12,638 nucleotides of DNA from Thermoanaerobaculia bacterium (GTDB taxonomy: Bacteria > Acidobacteriota > Thermoanaerobaculia > UBA5066): NCBI GenBank assembly GCA_017999215.1, contig JAGOBQ010000070.1, positions 1 through 12,638 on the forward strand, read 5' to 3'. Of this stretch, positions 5,733 to 12,608 are shown piece after piece. How positions within the stretch are numbered: the first letter of the stretch is position 1; each line of letters opens with the position of its first letter. The translations under genes and the position numbers were made by a program. The notes below the pieces were generated by a model that searched no databases, was not told the origin of the DNA, and saw only the letters and a list, made by a program, of their open reading frames with translations.

Positions 5733-7298
5733 TCAGATCGGCTTCGACCCGCGCGCCGGCTGCCACGCGGCTCCCCCCGGCCAGAAGAGCCAGAGGCCGA
5801 TCGGTGAGCTCGTCACGTTCTCGATCCGGTCCCGCACGCCCCAGGCGACCGAGACCGTGTGCAGGAACGTGAACGGCTGGTCCTCGGCGATCACCCGCTG
5901 CAGCTCCGCGTAGAGAGCGCGCGCCTTCTCCCTGTCGAACGTCCCGGCGATCTCGTCCATGAGCGCGTCGGCCCGCGGGTTCCGGTAGAACGCGTGATTC
6001 ATGCCGCTGGGCGGCACCTGCGAGGAGTGCCAGTTGGGCCGCAGGTCGGGGTTCGGGTCGAGGTTCAGGGAGAGCGAGCAGGCCTCGTAGTCGCCCGTGT
6101 CGACTTTCTCGACGAACGCGCCCCACTCCATCGGCGAGAGGCGCACCGCGATTCCCGCCTCCCCGTAGGCGCGCTGCGCCAGCTCCATGATCTGTCGCTG
6201 CCGGTCGCTCGCCCCGCCGAAGACGAGCGAGAACGCGAGCCGGTCCCTCCCTCTCGCGCGGACGCCGTCCTTCCCCCTCTTCCAGCCGGCCTCGTCCAGG
6301 AGGGCGGCGGCGGCGGCCGGGTCGTGCGGGAGAGGCCGGAGCGTCGCGTCGTGCGGCCAGAGGCCGGGAGGGAGCGGTCCGTTGGCCGGTTTCGCGAGCC
6401 CGCCGTAGAGCTCGCGGGCGATCGCCTCGCGGTCGAGGAGCATCGTCAGCGCCCGGCGGACGCGCGCGTCGGAGAACTGGGGAAGGCGGTTGTTCCAGGC
6501 GAGATAGGTGTAGGCGATCTCGTCGTAGACCGTCTCGCGGATCGTCCCCGCCTTCGCGGCCTCGGGACGCTGCGCGGCGTTCAGACGGGTCTCGTCGAGC
6601 GCCCCCGCCAGGAGGCCCTGGAATGCCGAGGACGACTCCGGGACGACCCGGAGGACGACCTGCTCGTACGCGGGGGCCGCCCCGAAGTACTGCGTGTTCC
6701 GCACGAGGCGGATCGTCGGACCTTCCCACGAAGCGAGCCGGAAGGGACCCGTCGCGAGCGGCCGGCGGTTCGCCGGATTCGTCGCCACGTCCGTCCCGCG
6801 GTAGACGTGGGCCGGCAGGAGCGGGAGGTTGAAGGCATCGCGCTGGGCCGTGTAGGCCTTCCGGAACGTCGCGCGGGCCGTCCGGGAATCCACTACGTCC
6901 ACCTTCTCGAGGTCGGCGAAGAGGCTCCGGCGGTAGAGCGCCGGGGTCTTCGGATCGAGGAGCGCCTCGAGCGTCACCTTCACGTCCTCGGCCGAGACGG
7001 GAGTCCCGTCCTCCCATCGGGCCCCGGCCCGGAGGCGGATCGTGTAGACGAGGCGGCTCTCATCCGCCTCCACCGACTCGGCGAGCCCGGGAACGAGGTC
7101 GAGGTCCTCGTCGTAGTCCAGGAGGTTCCTCTGGAGGAGCGCGATCACCACGTTCTCCGGGTCCGACGTGGCCGTGAGCGCGTTCAGGGTCTGCGGCTCT
7201 CCTTCGAGGCGCCGGTGCAGGACGAGACTCTGGTCCTTGCCGACCGGGCCTCCGCAGCCGGACAGGAAGAGAAGGACGGGGACGATCCAGCGCTTCAT
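5733..7298 (-). CDS. Lipoprotein solute-binding protein, ABC family 5 (peptide/nickel type)
   Basis: The 521-residue exported receptor should capture ligand and deliver it to the DppB/DppC-like permeases encoded next. The N-terminus has a short signal peptide and lipobox LSGC with C15 as the lipidation site; residue 16 is glycine, not the aspartate that retains E. coli lipoproteins in the inner membrane. SBP_bac_5 marks are EPQTLNALTATSD (34-46), LLQRNLLDYD..LVPGLAESVE (54-78), YTIRLRAGARWEDGTPVSAE (85-104), ATGPFRLASWEG (182-193), YLAWNN (265-270), and DARVRRALTMLLDREAI (277-293). Length is normal for the family. The ATG overlaps the stop of the propeller gene as ATGA, behind a strong GGAGGAGG. 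The ligand pocket cannot be assigned; dipeptide, oligopeptide, metallophore or other small solutes all use this fold. Confidence 0.92.
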   Translation of the reverse strand: MKRWIVPVLLFLSGCGGPVGKDQSLVLHRRLEGEPQTLNALTATSDPENVVIALLQRNLLDYDEDLDLVPGLAESVEADESRLVYTIRLRAGARWEDGTPVSAEDVKVTLEALLDPKTPALYRRSLFADLEKVDVVDSRTARATFRKAYTAQRDAFNLPLLPAHVYRGTDVATNPANRRPLATGPFRLASWEGPTIRLVRNTQYFGAAPAYEQVVLRVVPESSSAFQGLLAGALDETRLNAAQRPEAAKAGTIRETVYDEIAYTYLAWNNRLPQFSDARVRRALTMLLDREAIARELYGGLAKPANGPLPPGLWPHDATLRPLPHDPAAAAALLDEAGWKRGKDGVRARGRDRLAFSLVFGGASDRQRQIMELAQRAYGEAGIAVRLSPMEWGAFVEKVDTGDYEACSLSLNLDPNPDLRPNWHSSQVPPSGMNHAFYRNPRADALMDEIAGTFDREKARALYAELQRVIAEDQPFTFLHTVSVAWGVRDRIENVTSSPIGLWLFWPGGAAWQPARGSKPI

Positions 7299-9562
7299 CG
7301 AACCTCCTCCGGGTACTCCATGGAGATCGACGCGCCGTTCCCGGCCGCGTCGACGACGCGGATGGCGAGGAACGCCGGGCCGTCGGTCTTCGGCACCGAG
7401 AGCGTCAGTTCTTCCTCCCGGCCGTCGAGAGTCCCGTCCGCCGGAGAGAGAGCGCGCCACCTGTCGGCGGAGACCGTCCCTTCCGCGCGGACGATCGGGG
7501 ACAGCGCGTCGGTCGCCTTCACCCGGAAGACGACGCGGTCGCCCTCCAGCCGGGCCAGGGTCCGGACGAGCGACGGCGGGGTGCCGTCGACGAGCGCGAC
7601 GTCGCTCTCCTCGCTCGCCCGAAGCGCCTCCCCGTCGGCGTTCGCCGCGTGGTCCGAGGCGGTGACGCGGAATCGGTATCGGCCGTCCGGAAGCGGGGCC
7701 GTGTCGAACGAGAAGAAGGCGTCCTCGAGGTCCCTGCGGATCGGGAACCAGGTCGCGGAGCCCTCCCTGCGGACTTCGAGGTCGTAGCGAAGCGCGTCTC
7801 CGTTCGGGTCGGTCCCCTTCCAGGTGACGGTCCGGAAGCCCTTTCGAAAGAGCTTCTTGCCCGGCGTTTCCGCCGGCTTCTCGGGCTCGAGGCCGGCGAA
7901 CGCGCCGTTCTCGTCGGGGTTCGTCACGGACAGGACCGCCGGCCCGGAGGCGGCGCCCGATCGGGCGAAGACCGCTCCCGGCTCGAGGACCGAGACGTTC
8001 TCGACGATCGGCCGGGCGTTTCGCTCGGACCAGGAGGTCTCCACCCGCTCGAGGACGGGAGCCTCGCCGCGCGGCGAGGCCGCGAGCTCGACGCGCCACT
8101 GGAAGTAGCGAGCCGTCGGCACCGCGGCTTCTCCCGCGCTCCCGGCCCGGACCCAGCCCGACCAGGTGCCGTCGGGCGTGTCGCTGTTCCCGGAGCGAAC
8201 CGAGAGGGCGGCCGAGGCGCCCTTCGGCACCGCCCCCTCGAGCCGGATCGCCCCGAATCGCGCGAGGCGCCCCGCGTCGCGCACCGCGGAGACGTACGTC
8301 CCGTGCCCGGCCGCATTCGCGCCCGCCGGACGGAGGACGGCCGGAGAGTTCGACGCCACGATCGCGAACCCTCCCGGAACGGCGGGAGAGGAGACGACCT
8401 GTCGCTCGCCGGCCTGCGCCTCGAGGCGCAGCTGACGCCCCTTCAGCGCGTAGACGCGTCCCTTCGGCCCCGTCGCGAGGAGGAGCGCGCCGCGCCCCTC
8501 GTCCCAGCGGGCCCCGTAGACCGTCTCCTCGGGAAGGATCCAGGCCGGCTCGACGAACCCGTCCGCGGCGACGAGGACGACCTCCGCGTTCCCCTCCCGC
8601 CCGGAGGGTGCTCCGGCTGGTTGCCGCGCCGGAGAGGTCGTCGAGGTGACCGAGACGCTTCCCTGCGGGACCGGCTCCGGCGCGGCTCCCGGCGTCGGCG
8701 CGGGCGCGGCGCCGGACGGGGCGGGCGTCTGCCGGGGCTCGCTCCTCTGCTGGGCGAGCATCGGAACGGCCACCGACGTCGCCACCGCGTACAGCCCTCC
8801 CTCCGGCGCCGGCGCGAGAGCCACGACCTCGGGCCTGCCGAAGTCGTGGAGCGTGCGGACCGTGCCGTCGGGGGCGACGGCGACGACGAGGCCGCGATCG
8901 CTGGTCCCCGCCACGAGCGACCCGTCGGCGCGCAGGAGGAGCGAGCGGACGTGCGTGTCCTCGATCTCGGCGTGAAGGGACGCCTTCCCGTCGGCGCCCG
9001 CCTTCCAGATCCGTCCTTTCGAACCCGTGCCGGCCCAGACGGTCCCGTCCGTCCCGATCGCCAGCGCCCAGATCGCGGCCTCACCGGTCTCGCCTGCGGG
9101 CGAGCCGGCCTTCGCCGGGTCCTTCGCCTTCGGGTCGACGCGCCAGAGCCGGCCGCCCGGCGAGGTTCCGCAGACGACCTCGCCTCGCGGCCCGACGGCG
9201 ACGGCGGTGACGTTCGGCGCGTCCGCCTCGAAGAGGAGGCGCACGGAGCCGTCCGGCTCGGAGACGAAGAGCCGCCCGAGCCCACCCCCCGTCGCAACGT
9301 AGACGCGGCCCGAGGCGTCCGACGCCGCGGCGAAGACGACGGCTCCCGCGGCATCTTCCGGCCACGCCGGCGACGAGAAGACGGGGCCGAGCGTCAGGCG
9401 CCCTTCCGACGTCAGCGTCGTTCCGTCGAGGTCGCCGGCGAGGAAGTCGCGGGCCGACCCGAACGTCGAGAGGCGCGTCGCGGCGAGAAGCGCCGGCGAC
9501 GGCGGGAGGACGAGGGCGAGCGCGAGGCCCGCGGCGAGAGCTCGTATCGAGATCAGGTTCAT
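7295..9562 (-). CDS. Secreted beta-propeller protein with C-terminal Ig/FnIII-like domains, function unknown
   Basis: The 755-residue product starts with a signal peptide (about 1-28, ending in LLAA). Residues 80-262 hold four or five repeats of the form GxVYVATGGxGxLF...PDG, for example GRVYVATGGGLGRLF (85-99), GEVVCGTSPGGRLWRV (127-142), GTVWAGTGSKGRIWK (173-187) and GSLVAGTSDRG (214-224). A Pro/Ala/Ser-rich spacer (about 272-322) interrupts them, and two more blades follow (343-375, 388-410). Together this looks like a seven-blade WD40/PQQ/NHL-like propeller. Residues 430-510 look like a beta-sandwich. FnIII/Ig-like segments follow at 515-660 (TWKGTDPNGDALRYDLEV, 580-597) and 662-747 (VVDAAGN, 737-743). 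No catalytic motif is evident, so binding or scaffolding is likelier. The ATG overlaps the S55-like gene as ATGA, with GAGGAA upstream. The open frame runs on upstream of 9562, but that part is antisense-frame shadow. Confidence 0.8.
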   Translation of the reverse strand: MNLISIRALAAGLALALVLPPSPALLAATRLSTFGSARDFLAGDLDGTTLTSEGRLTLGPVFSSPAWPEDAAGAVVFAAASDASGRVYVATGGGLGRLFVSEPDGSVRLLFEADAPNVTAVAVGPRGEVVCGTSPGGRLWRVDPKAKDPAKAGSPAGETGEAAIWALAIGTDGTVWAGTGSKGRIWKAGADGKASLHAEIEDTHVRSLLLRADGSLVAGTSDRGLVVAVAPDGTVRTLHDFGRPEVVALAPAPEGGLYAVATSVAVPMLAQQRSEPRQTPAPSGAAPAPTPGAAPEPVPQGSVSVTSTTSPARQPAGAPSGREGNAEVVLVAADGFVEPAWILPEETVYGARWDEGRGALLLATGPKGRVYALKGRQLRLEAQAGERQVVSSPAVPGGFAIVASNSPAVLRPAGANAAGHGTYVSAVRDAGRLARFGAIRLEGAVPKGASAALSVRSGNSDTPDGTWSGWVRAGSAGEAAVPTARYFQWRVELAASPRGEAPVLERVETSWSERNARPIVENVSVLEPGAVFARSGAASGPAVLSVTNPDENGAFAGLEPEKPAETPGKKLFRKGFRTVTWKGTDPNGDALRYDLEVRREGSATWFPIRRDLEDAFFSFDTAPLPDGRYRFRVTASDHAANADGEALRASEESDVALVDGTPPSLVRTLARLEGDRVVFRVKATDALSPIVRAEGTVSADRWRALSPADGTLDGREEELTLSVPKTDGPAFLAIRVVDAAGNGASISMEYPEEVR
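7303..7310 (-). promoter_or_regulatory. Strong Shine-Dalgarno site that sets the solute-binding protein start
   Basis: GGAGGAGG on the minus strand ends four bases before the ATG at 7298. It lies within the last codons of the propeller gene. It supports the ATG followed by a lipoprotein signal as the real start, rather than an upstream codon in the much longer open frame. Confidence 0.8.
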
Positions 9563-11397
9563 CGGGTTCCTCGCGAGCGGGGCCGCTCGACGTCGACGTC
9601 GATGCGGACGGCGCCCGAGACGGGGCGGTCGAAGGGGACGATCTCTTCGGCGACGAGCCGGGCTTCGACGTCGGCGATCCCGGTCTCGCCCTGCTCCCGG
9701 GCGCCTGCGAGGAGCGCGAGAGCCGTCGGCGGCAAGGCTTCGATCGTCTCGGTCCGGGTCGCCGCCCCGCGGGTGGCGACGACGAGGCCGGCGAAGAGAC
9801 GGTTCCCCGGGACGATCCGGGAGACGAAGGACGCGAGCTGCGGCAGGGTCCGCGGCTCGGAGGGGTCGAGCTGCATCCGCAGCGCGGTGGCGTTGCTTCC
9901 GTCGGCGACGACGAGCGTCGCCCTCCCCTCCCGCGTTCCCTCGGGGATACGAAGCCGGACGATCCGGACGCTCTCCGCTCCGCGGCGGTCCGCGAGCCGG
10001 ATCGCCACGGAGAGCGTCTCTCCCGGGGCGACCTTCCTCGTGACCGGGGCCGCCTCGATGAGCCGCAGCCTCTGCTCGTCGGACGAGCTCGTGAAGCGGA
10101 GCCTCACGGCGCGAACGCCCGGGTCCTCGAGGTCGTTGTCGGCGACGGCCGCGGCGAGGGCGACCGTCGTCAGGACGGCGACCTCCTTCGCTCGTCCTCC
10201 CGTCGCCACGTCCTCGTAGGCGATCTCCCCGGCCGACGTGTCGAGCGCGATGCGGAATGCGAGCCTTCTCTCGCGGGCGGTCGGATCGGCGGCCGTCATC
10301 GAGGCGTCCGCGACGAGGCCGGCGAGCGTCGGGAGGAGCTTCGGGTGCGCGACCGATTCGAACCGGAACTCCCGCGCCGATCCGCCGTCGGACTCGACCC
10401 GGACCGTGACGGGCACCGTCCGCGCGGGCCGGTCCATCCGGCCGCCGACGCCGGTATCGCGGTCGTTCGTCAGCCGGTAGAGGGCCTCCCCTCCGTTCGC
10501 GAGCTTGAACGACTGGAAGAGGGACGAGACGACGGTGACGATCTCGGCCGGCGCGGCGGGCAGCTCCACCTCCCCCGAGCCCAGGAACGGGTGACCGAAC
10601 GCGACGAACCGGCCGTCCGGAAAGACCTCCGTCACGGTCCCCGTCGCTCCGAGGCTCAGGTCCCCGCGGACGAGGTAGGCGGTGACCGCTCCTCCCGGCA
10701 CGAGCCCAGGGGCCGAGGAGGGCCGCTCGGCGGCGGAGAGGGGCGCGGCGCCCGCGCCGAGGAGCGCGAGGTTCGCCTCGCTCGCGCCGAGACGGGTGAA
10801 GACGTCGCGGAACGTCTCGACGGTCGAGGCCGTCAGCCCCGAGGCCTGAAAGGAGAGTAGAGCCGCGCCGCCCGGCCCGGCGACCGAAGCCGGCAGCGCG
10901 TCGATCGCCACCCGGCGGAGCTCCGCGAGCCGGTCCTCGCCGGAGGTCGACGCCAGGCGAGCCAGCTGCGCCGCGCGGTCGGCGACCGCGGGCCCGGATG
11001 CCGCCCCCGTCGCCGGACGCGCCGGCGTCCGGGGAACGATCGAGAGCATCGCCTCGATCGGCGTCACCCCGGCGACGGCGCGCTTCGAGAATCCCCATCC
11101 GGACGCGATCGCCCCGGCCAGCTTCCCGTCCAGGTAGACCGGGCTGCCGCTCATGCCGGCCACGACCCCCGTCTCCTCGAGCCCGAGGCCGGAGAGGGAT
11201 ACGACGATCACGGAACGGCCCGGCGTCGGATTCCGGACGACGCCCACGACCTCCACCTCGAACCGCTCCACGTCGCGGCCCCGGACGACGGTCAGGCCGT
11301 GCCCCTTCATACCGGTCCGAACGCCCTCCAGCGGGAGGACCTCCGCGGATCGCGCGGGCTGGCAGAGAAGGGCCGCCGCGAACGTGACGATCCACAC
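9559..11397 (-). CDS. Exported SpoIVB S55-peptidase-like protein with reversed order of Ser and His halves
   Basis: The 612-residue protein has a hydrophobic N-terminus (about 1-18, ending ARSA). GMKGHGLTVVRGRDVERFEV (29-48) resembles SpoIVB's segment before its serine half. ETGVVAGMSGSPVYLDGKLA (75-94) matches the S55 nucleophile motif, so S83 is the likely nucleophile. After an inserted 120-residue alanine-rich region comes GATGTVTEVFPDGRFVAFGH (250-269) with H269, and PAEIVTVVSSLFQSFKLANG (283-302), resembling SpoIVB's histidine half. In SpoIVB the histidine half comes first. The remaining 300 residues look like beta-rich domains without a known motif. Activity is inferred; a non-catalytic binding role is possible. 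The GTG at 11397 is chosen because the tolQ promoter lies just beyond it. A start at ATG 11472 would add 25 residues, including a KR pair before the hydrophobic stretch, and would overlap tolQ. First gene of the operon running to coaD. Confidence 0.8.
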   Translation of the reverse strand: MWIVTFAAALLCQPARSAEVLPLEGVRTGMKGHGLTVVRGRDVERFEVEVVGVVRNPTPGRSVIVVSLSGLGLEETGVVAGMSGSPVYLDGKLAGAIASGWGFSKRAVAGVTPIEAMLSIVPRTPARPATGAASGPAVADRAAQLARLASTSGEDRLAELRRVAIDALPASVAGPGGAALLSFQASGLTASTVETFRDVFTRLGASEANLALLGAGAAPLSAAERPSSAPGLVPGGAVTAYLVRGDLSLGATGTVTEVFPDGRFVAFGHPFLGSGEVELPAAPAEIVTVVSSLFQSFKLANGGEALYRLTNDRDTGVGGRMDRPARTVPVTVRVESDGGSAREFRFESVAHPKLLPTLAGLVADASMTAADPTARERRLAFRIALDTSAGEIAYEDVATGGRAKEVAVLTTVALAAAVADNDLEDPGVRAVRLRFTSSSDEQRLRLIEAAPVTRKVAPGETLSVAIRLADRRGAESVRIVRLRIPEGTREGRATLVVADGSNATALRMQLDPSEPRTLPQLASFVSRIVPGNRLFAGLVVATRGAATRTETIEALPPTALALLAGAREQGETGIADVEARLVAEEIVPFDRPVSGAVRIDVDVERPRSRGTR

Positions 11398-11405
11398 GTA
11401 ACGCT

Positions 11406-11435
11406 TTGACCCCCTTGGAGATTCCGTGCTACCTT
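11406..11435 (+). promoter_or_regulatory. Promoter for the tolQ-tolR operon
   Basis: TTGACC (11406-11411) matches five of six -35 consensus bases. After an 18-base spacer comes TACCTT (11430-11435), preceded by TGC, giving an extended -10. The predicted transcript start is near 11442, leaving a leader of about 29 bases that includes the tolQ ribosome binding site. It fits a housekeeping-sigma promoter and lies in the 73-base gap between the divergent S55-like gene and tolQ. No clear promoter for the S55-like gene was recognised on the other strand. Confidence 0.6.
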
Positions 11436-11461
11436 GCCCCGGATTTCGGCCCGGTCGGGGC

Positions 11462-11466
11462 AGGAG
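11462..11466 (+). promoter_or_regulatory. Shine-Dalgarno site that sets the tolQ start
   Basis: AGGAG ends four bases before the ATG at 11471. It favours this start over an in-frame start at 11426, which lies upstream of the predicted -10 and would add 15 residues unlike TolQ. Confidence 0.75.
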
Positions 11467-11470
11467 CGAC

Positions 11471-12166
11471 ATGACGGATACCGGCGGCGCCAACATCGTT
11501 CAGCTGTTCCTCGCGGCGGGGTGGACGGCCAAGGCCGTGCTCCTGATCCTCGCCCTCTTCTCCTTCGGATCGTGGGCGGTCATCGTCGGAAAGCTCTGGA
11601 GTTTCTCACGGGCCGACGCCCACTCCGGGCGGTTCGTGGCGCACTTCCGGAAGAGCCGCAAGTTCGCCGATGTCCTCGGCGTCTGCGACCAGTACCCGTC
11701 GAGCCCCCTCGTCGGCCTCTTCCGGGCCGGCTACGCCGAGCTCGACGCGCAGGTCAAGGCCGGGCGGGACGTCGCACCTTCCGATTCGGGCCGGCTCTTC
11801 GTCAAGAGCCTCCCCGCCATCGAGCGGGCGCTCGAGCGGGCGGCCGGCGTGGAATCGAACCGGCTCACCCGGAGGCTCCCCTTCCTCGCGACGACGGCCT
11901 CGGCCACCCCCTTCATCGGGCTCTTCGGGACGGTCTGGGGGATCCTCGGAGCGTTCCGGCAGATCGGCGTCACCGGCTCGACCTCCATCGTCACCGTGGC
12001 CCCCGGAATCGCCGAGGCCCTGGTCAACACCGCCGCCGGCCTCGTCGCGGCCGTTCCGGCGCTCATCGCCTACAACTACTTCAACGGCCGCGTGAAGGTG
12101 ATCCGTTCGGAGATGCGGGACTTCGCGCTCGAGTTCCTCAACCTGGCCGAGCGCCACTTCACCTGA
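11471..12166 (+). CDS. tolQ: TolQ/ExbB-family proton-channel subunit
   Basis: The 231-residue inner-membrane protein forms, with TolR, a proton-driven motor that energises envelope processes at the outer membrane. Three membrane helices are visible at about 18-42, 138-162 and 178-200. The TolQ core motifs are ATPFIGLFGTVWGILGAF (145-162) and VAPGIAEALVNTAAGLVAAV (176-195). T146 and T187 correspond by alignment to the channel-lining threonines of E. coli TolQ. GLFGTVWGI and the 231-residue length favour TolQ over ExbB, but the two share one family and a TonB-energising role is not excluded. It leads the plus-strand operon, divergent from the S55-like gene, with its own promoter and Shine-Dalgarno site. 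Confidence 0.92.
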   Translation: MTDTGGANIVQLFLAAGWTAKAVLLILALFSFGSWAVIVGKLWSFSRADAHSGRFVAHFRKSRKFADVLGVCDQYPSSPLVGLFRAGYAELDAQVKAGRDVAPSDSGRLFVKSLPAIERALERAAGVESNRLTRRLPFLATTASATPFIGLFGTVWGILGAFRQIGVTGSTSIVTVAPGIAEALVNTAAGLVAAVPALIAYNYFNGRVKVIRSEMRDFALEFLNLAERHFT

Positions 12167-12185
12167 GGCGCCGGAAGGAGCGCGG

Positions 12186-12608
12186 ATGGCCGTCAAGATC
12201 GACGACGACCTCGAGGCCTACTCCGACATCAACGTCACCCCCCTGGTCGACGTGATGCTCGTGCTGCTCATCATCTTCATGGTGACGGCGCCCCTCCTCC
12301 ACCAGGGCGTCGAGGTGAAGCTCCCGAAGTCGGTCTCCCAGAACCTCCCGAAGACTCCCGAGGACCCCCTCATCCTCTCGATCACGAGGAAAGAGGTCTA
12401 CTACCTCAACGAGACGCCGATTCCGAAGCAGCAGCTGCGCGAGAGGCTGACCCTCATCCTGAAGAACCGGAAAGACCGGGCGGTCTATCTCAAGGCCGAT
12501 CGGAACTTGCCCTACGGCGTCGTCGTCGAGACGATGGACGTCCTGAACCGTCTCGGGGTCGAGAGCCTCGGGATGGTCACGGAGCTCCGGAGCGAGAAGG
12601 GCCCGTGA
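12186..12608 (+). CDS. tolR: TolR/ExbD-family motor subunit
   Basis: The 140-residue protein has one N-terminal membrane helix (about 19-36) and a periplasmic domain. The motif INVTPLVDVMLVLLIIFMVT (15-34) contains D22, the membrane aspartate that carries protons through the TolQ-TolR complex. The rest (about 40-140) matches the ExbD/TolR periplasmic fold, for example YLKADRNLPYGVVVETMDVL (101-120). Length is normal. GGAAGGAG at 12173-12180, five bases before the ATG, is a strong ribosome binding site. The gap from tolQ is 19 bases. The stop overlaps the next gene's GTG as GTGA, so all three genes are probably one unit. Confidence 0.94.
   Translation: MAVKIDDDLEAYSDINVTPLVDVMLVLLIIFMVTAPLLHQGVEVKLPKSVSQNLPKTPEDPLILSITRKEVYYLNETPIPKQQLRERLTLILKNRKDRAVYLKADRNLPYGVVVETMDVLNRLGVESLGMVTELRSEKGP

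Noticed and set aside
3821..5872. Long plus-strand open frames opposite the permease genes
   Set aside because: Composition is dominated by Arg, Gly, Glu and Pro with no motifs, as expected opposite GC-rich genes. The minus strand encodes complete permeases.
7299..8099. Upstream extension of the solute-binding protein frame to 788 residues
   Set aside because: The added residues are Arg-rich shadow of the propeller gene. A lipoprotein signal and strong GGAGGAGG fix the start at 7298.
5859..10219. Long plus-strand open frames opposite the receptor, propeller and S55-like genes
   Set aside because: Same antisense artefact of GC-rich third codon positions; no signal peptide, motif or ribosome binding site supports them.
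9563..11395. Upstream extension of the propeller reading frame to about 1366 residues
   Set aside because: The extra part is Arg/Gly/Pro-rich shadow sequence in another frame of the S55-like gene. The ATG at 9562 has a ribosome binding site and a signal peptide directly after it.
11426..11470. Earlier in-frame start for tolQ
   Set aside because: It lies upstream of the predicted -10, and the added residues do not resemble TolQ; AGGAG before 11471 fits better.
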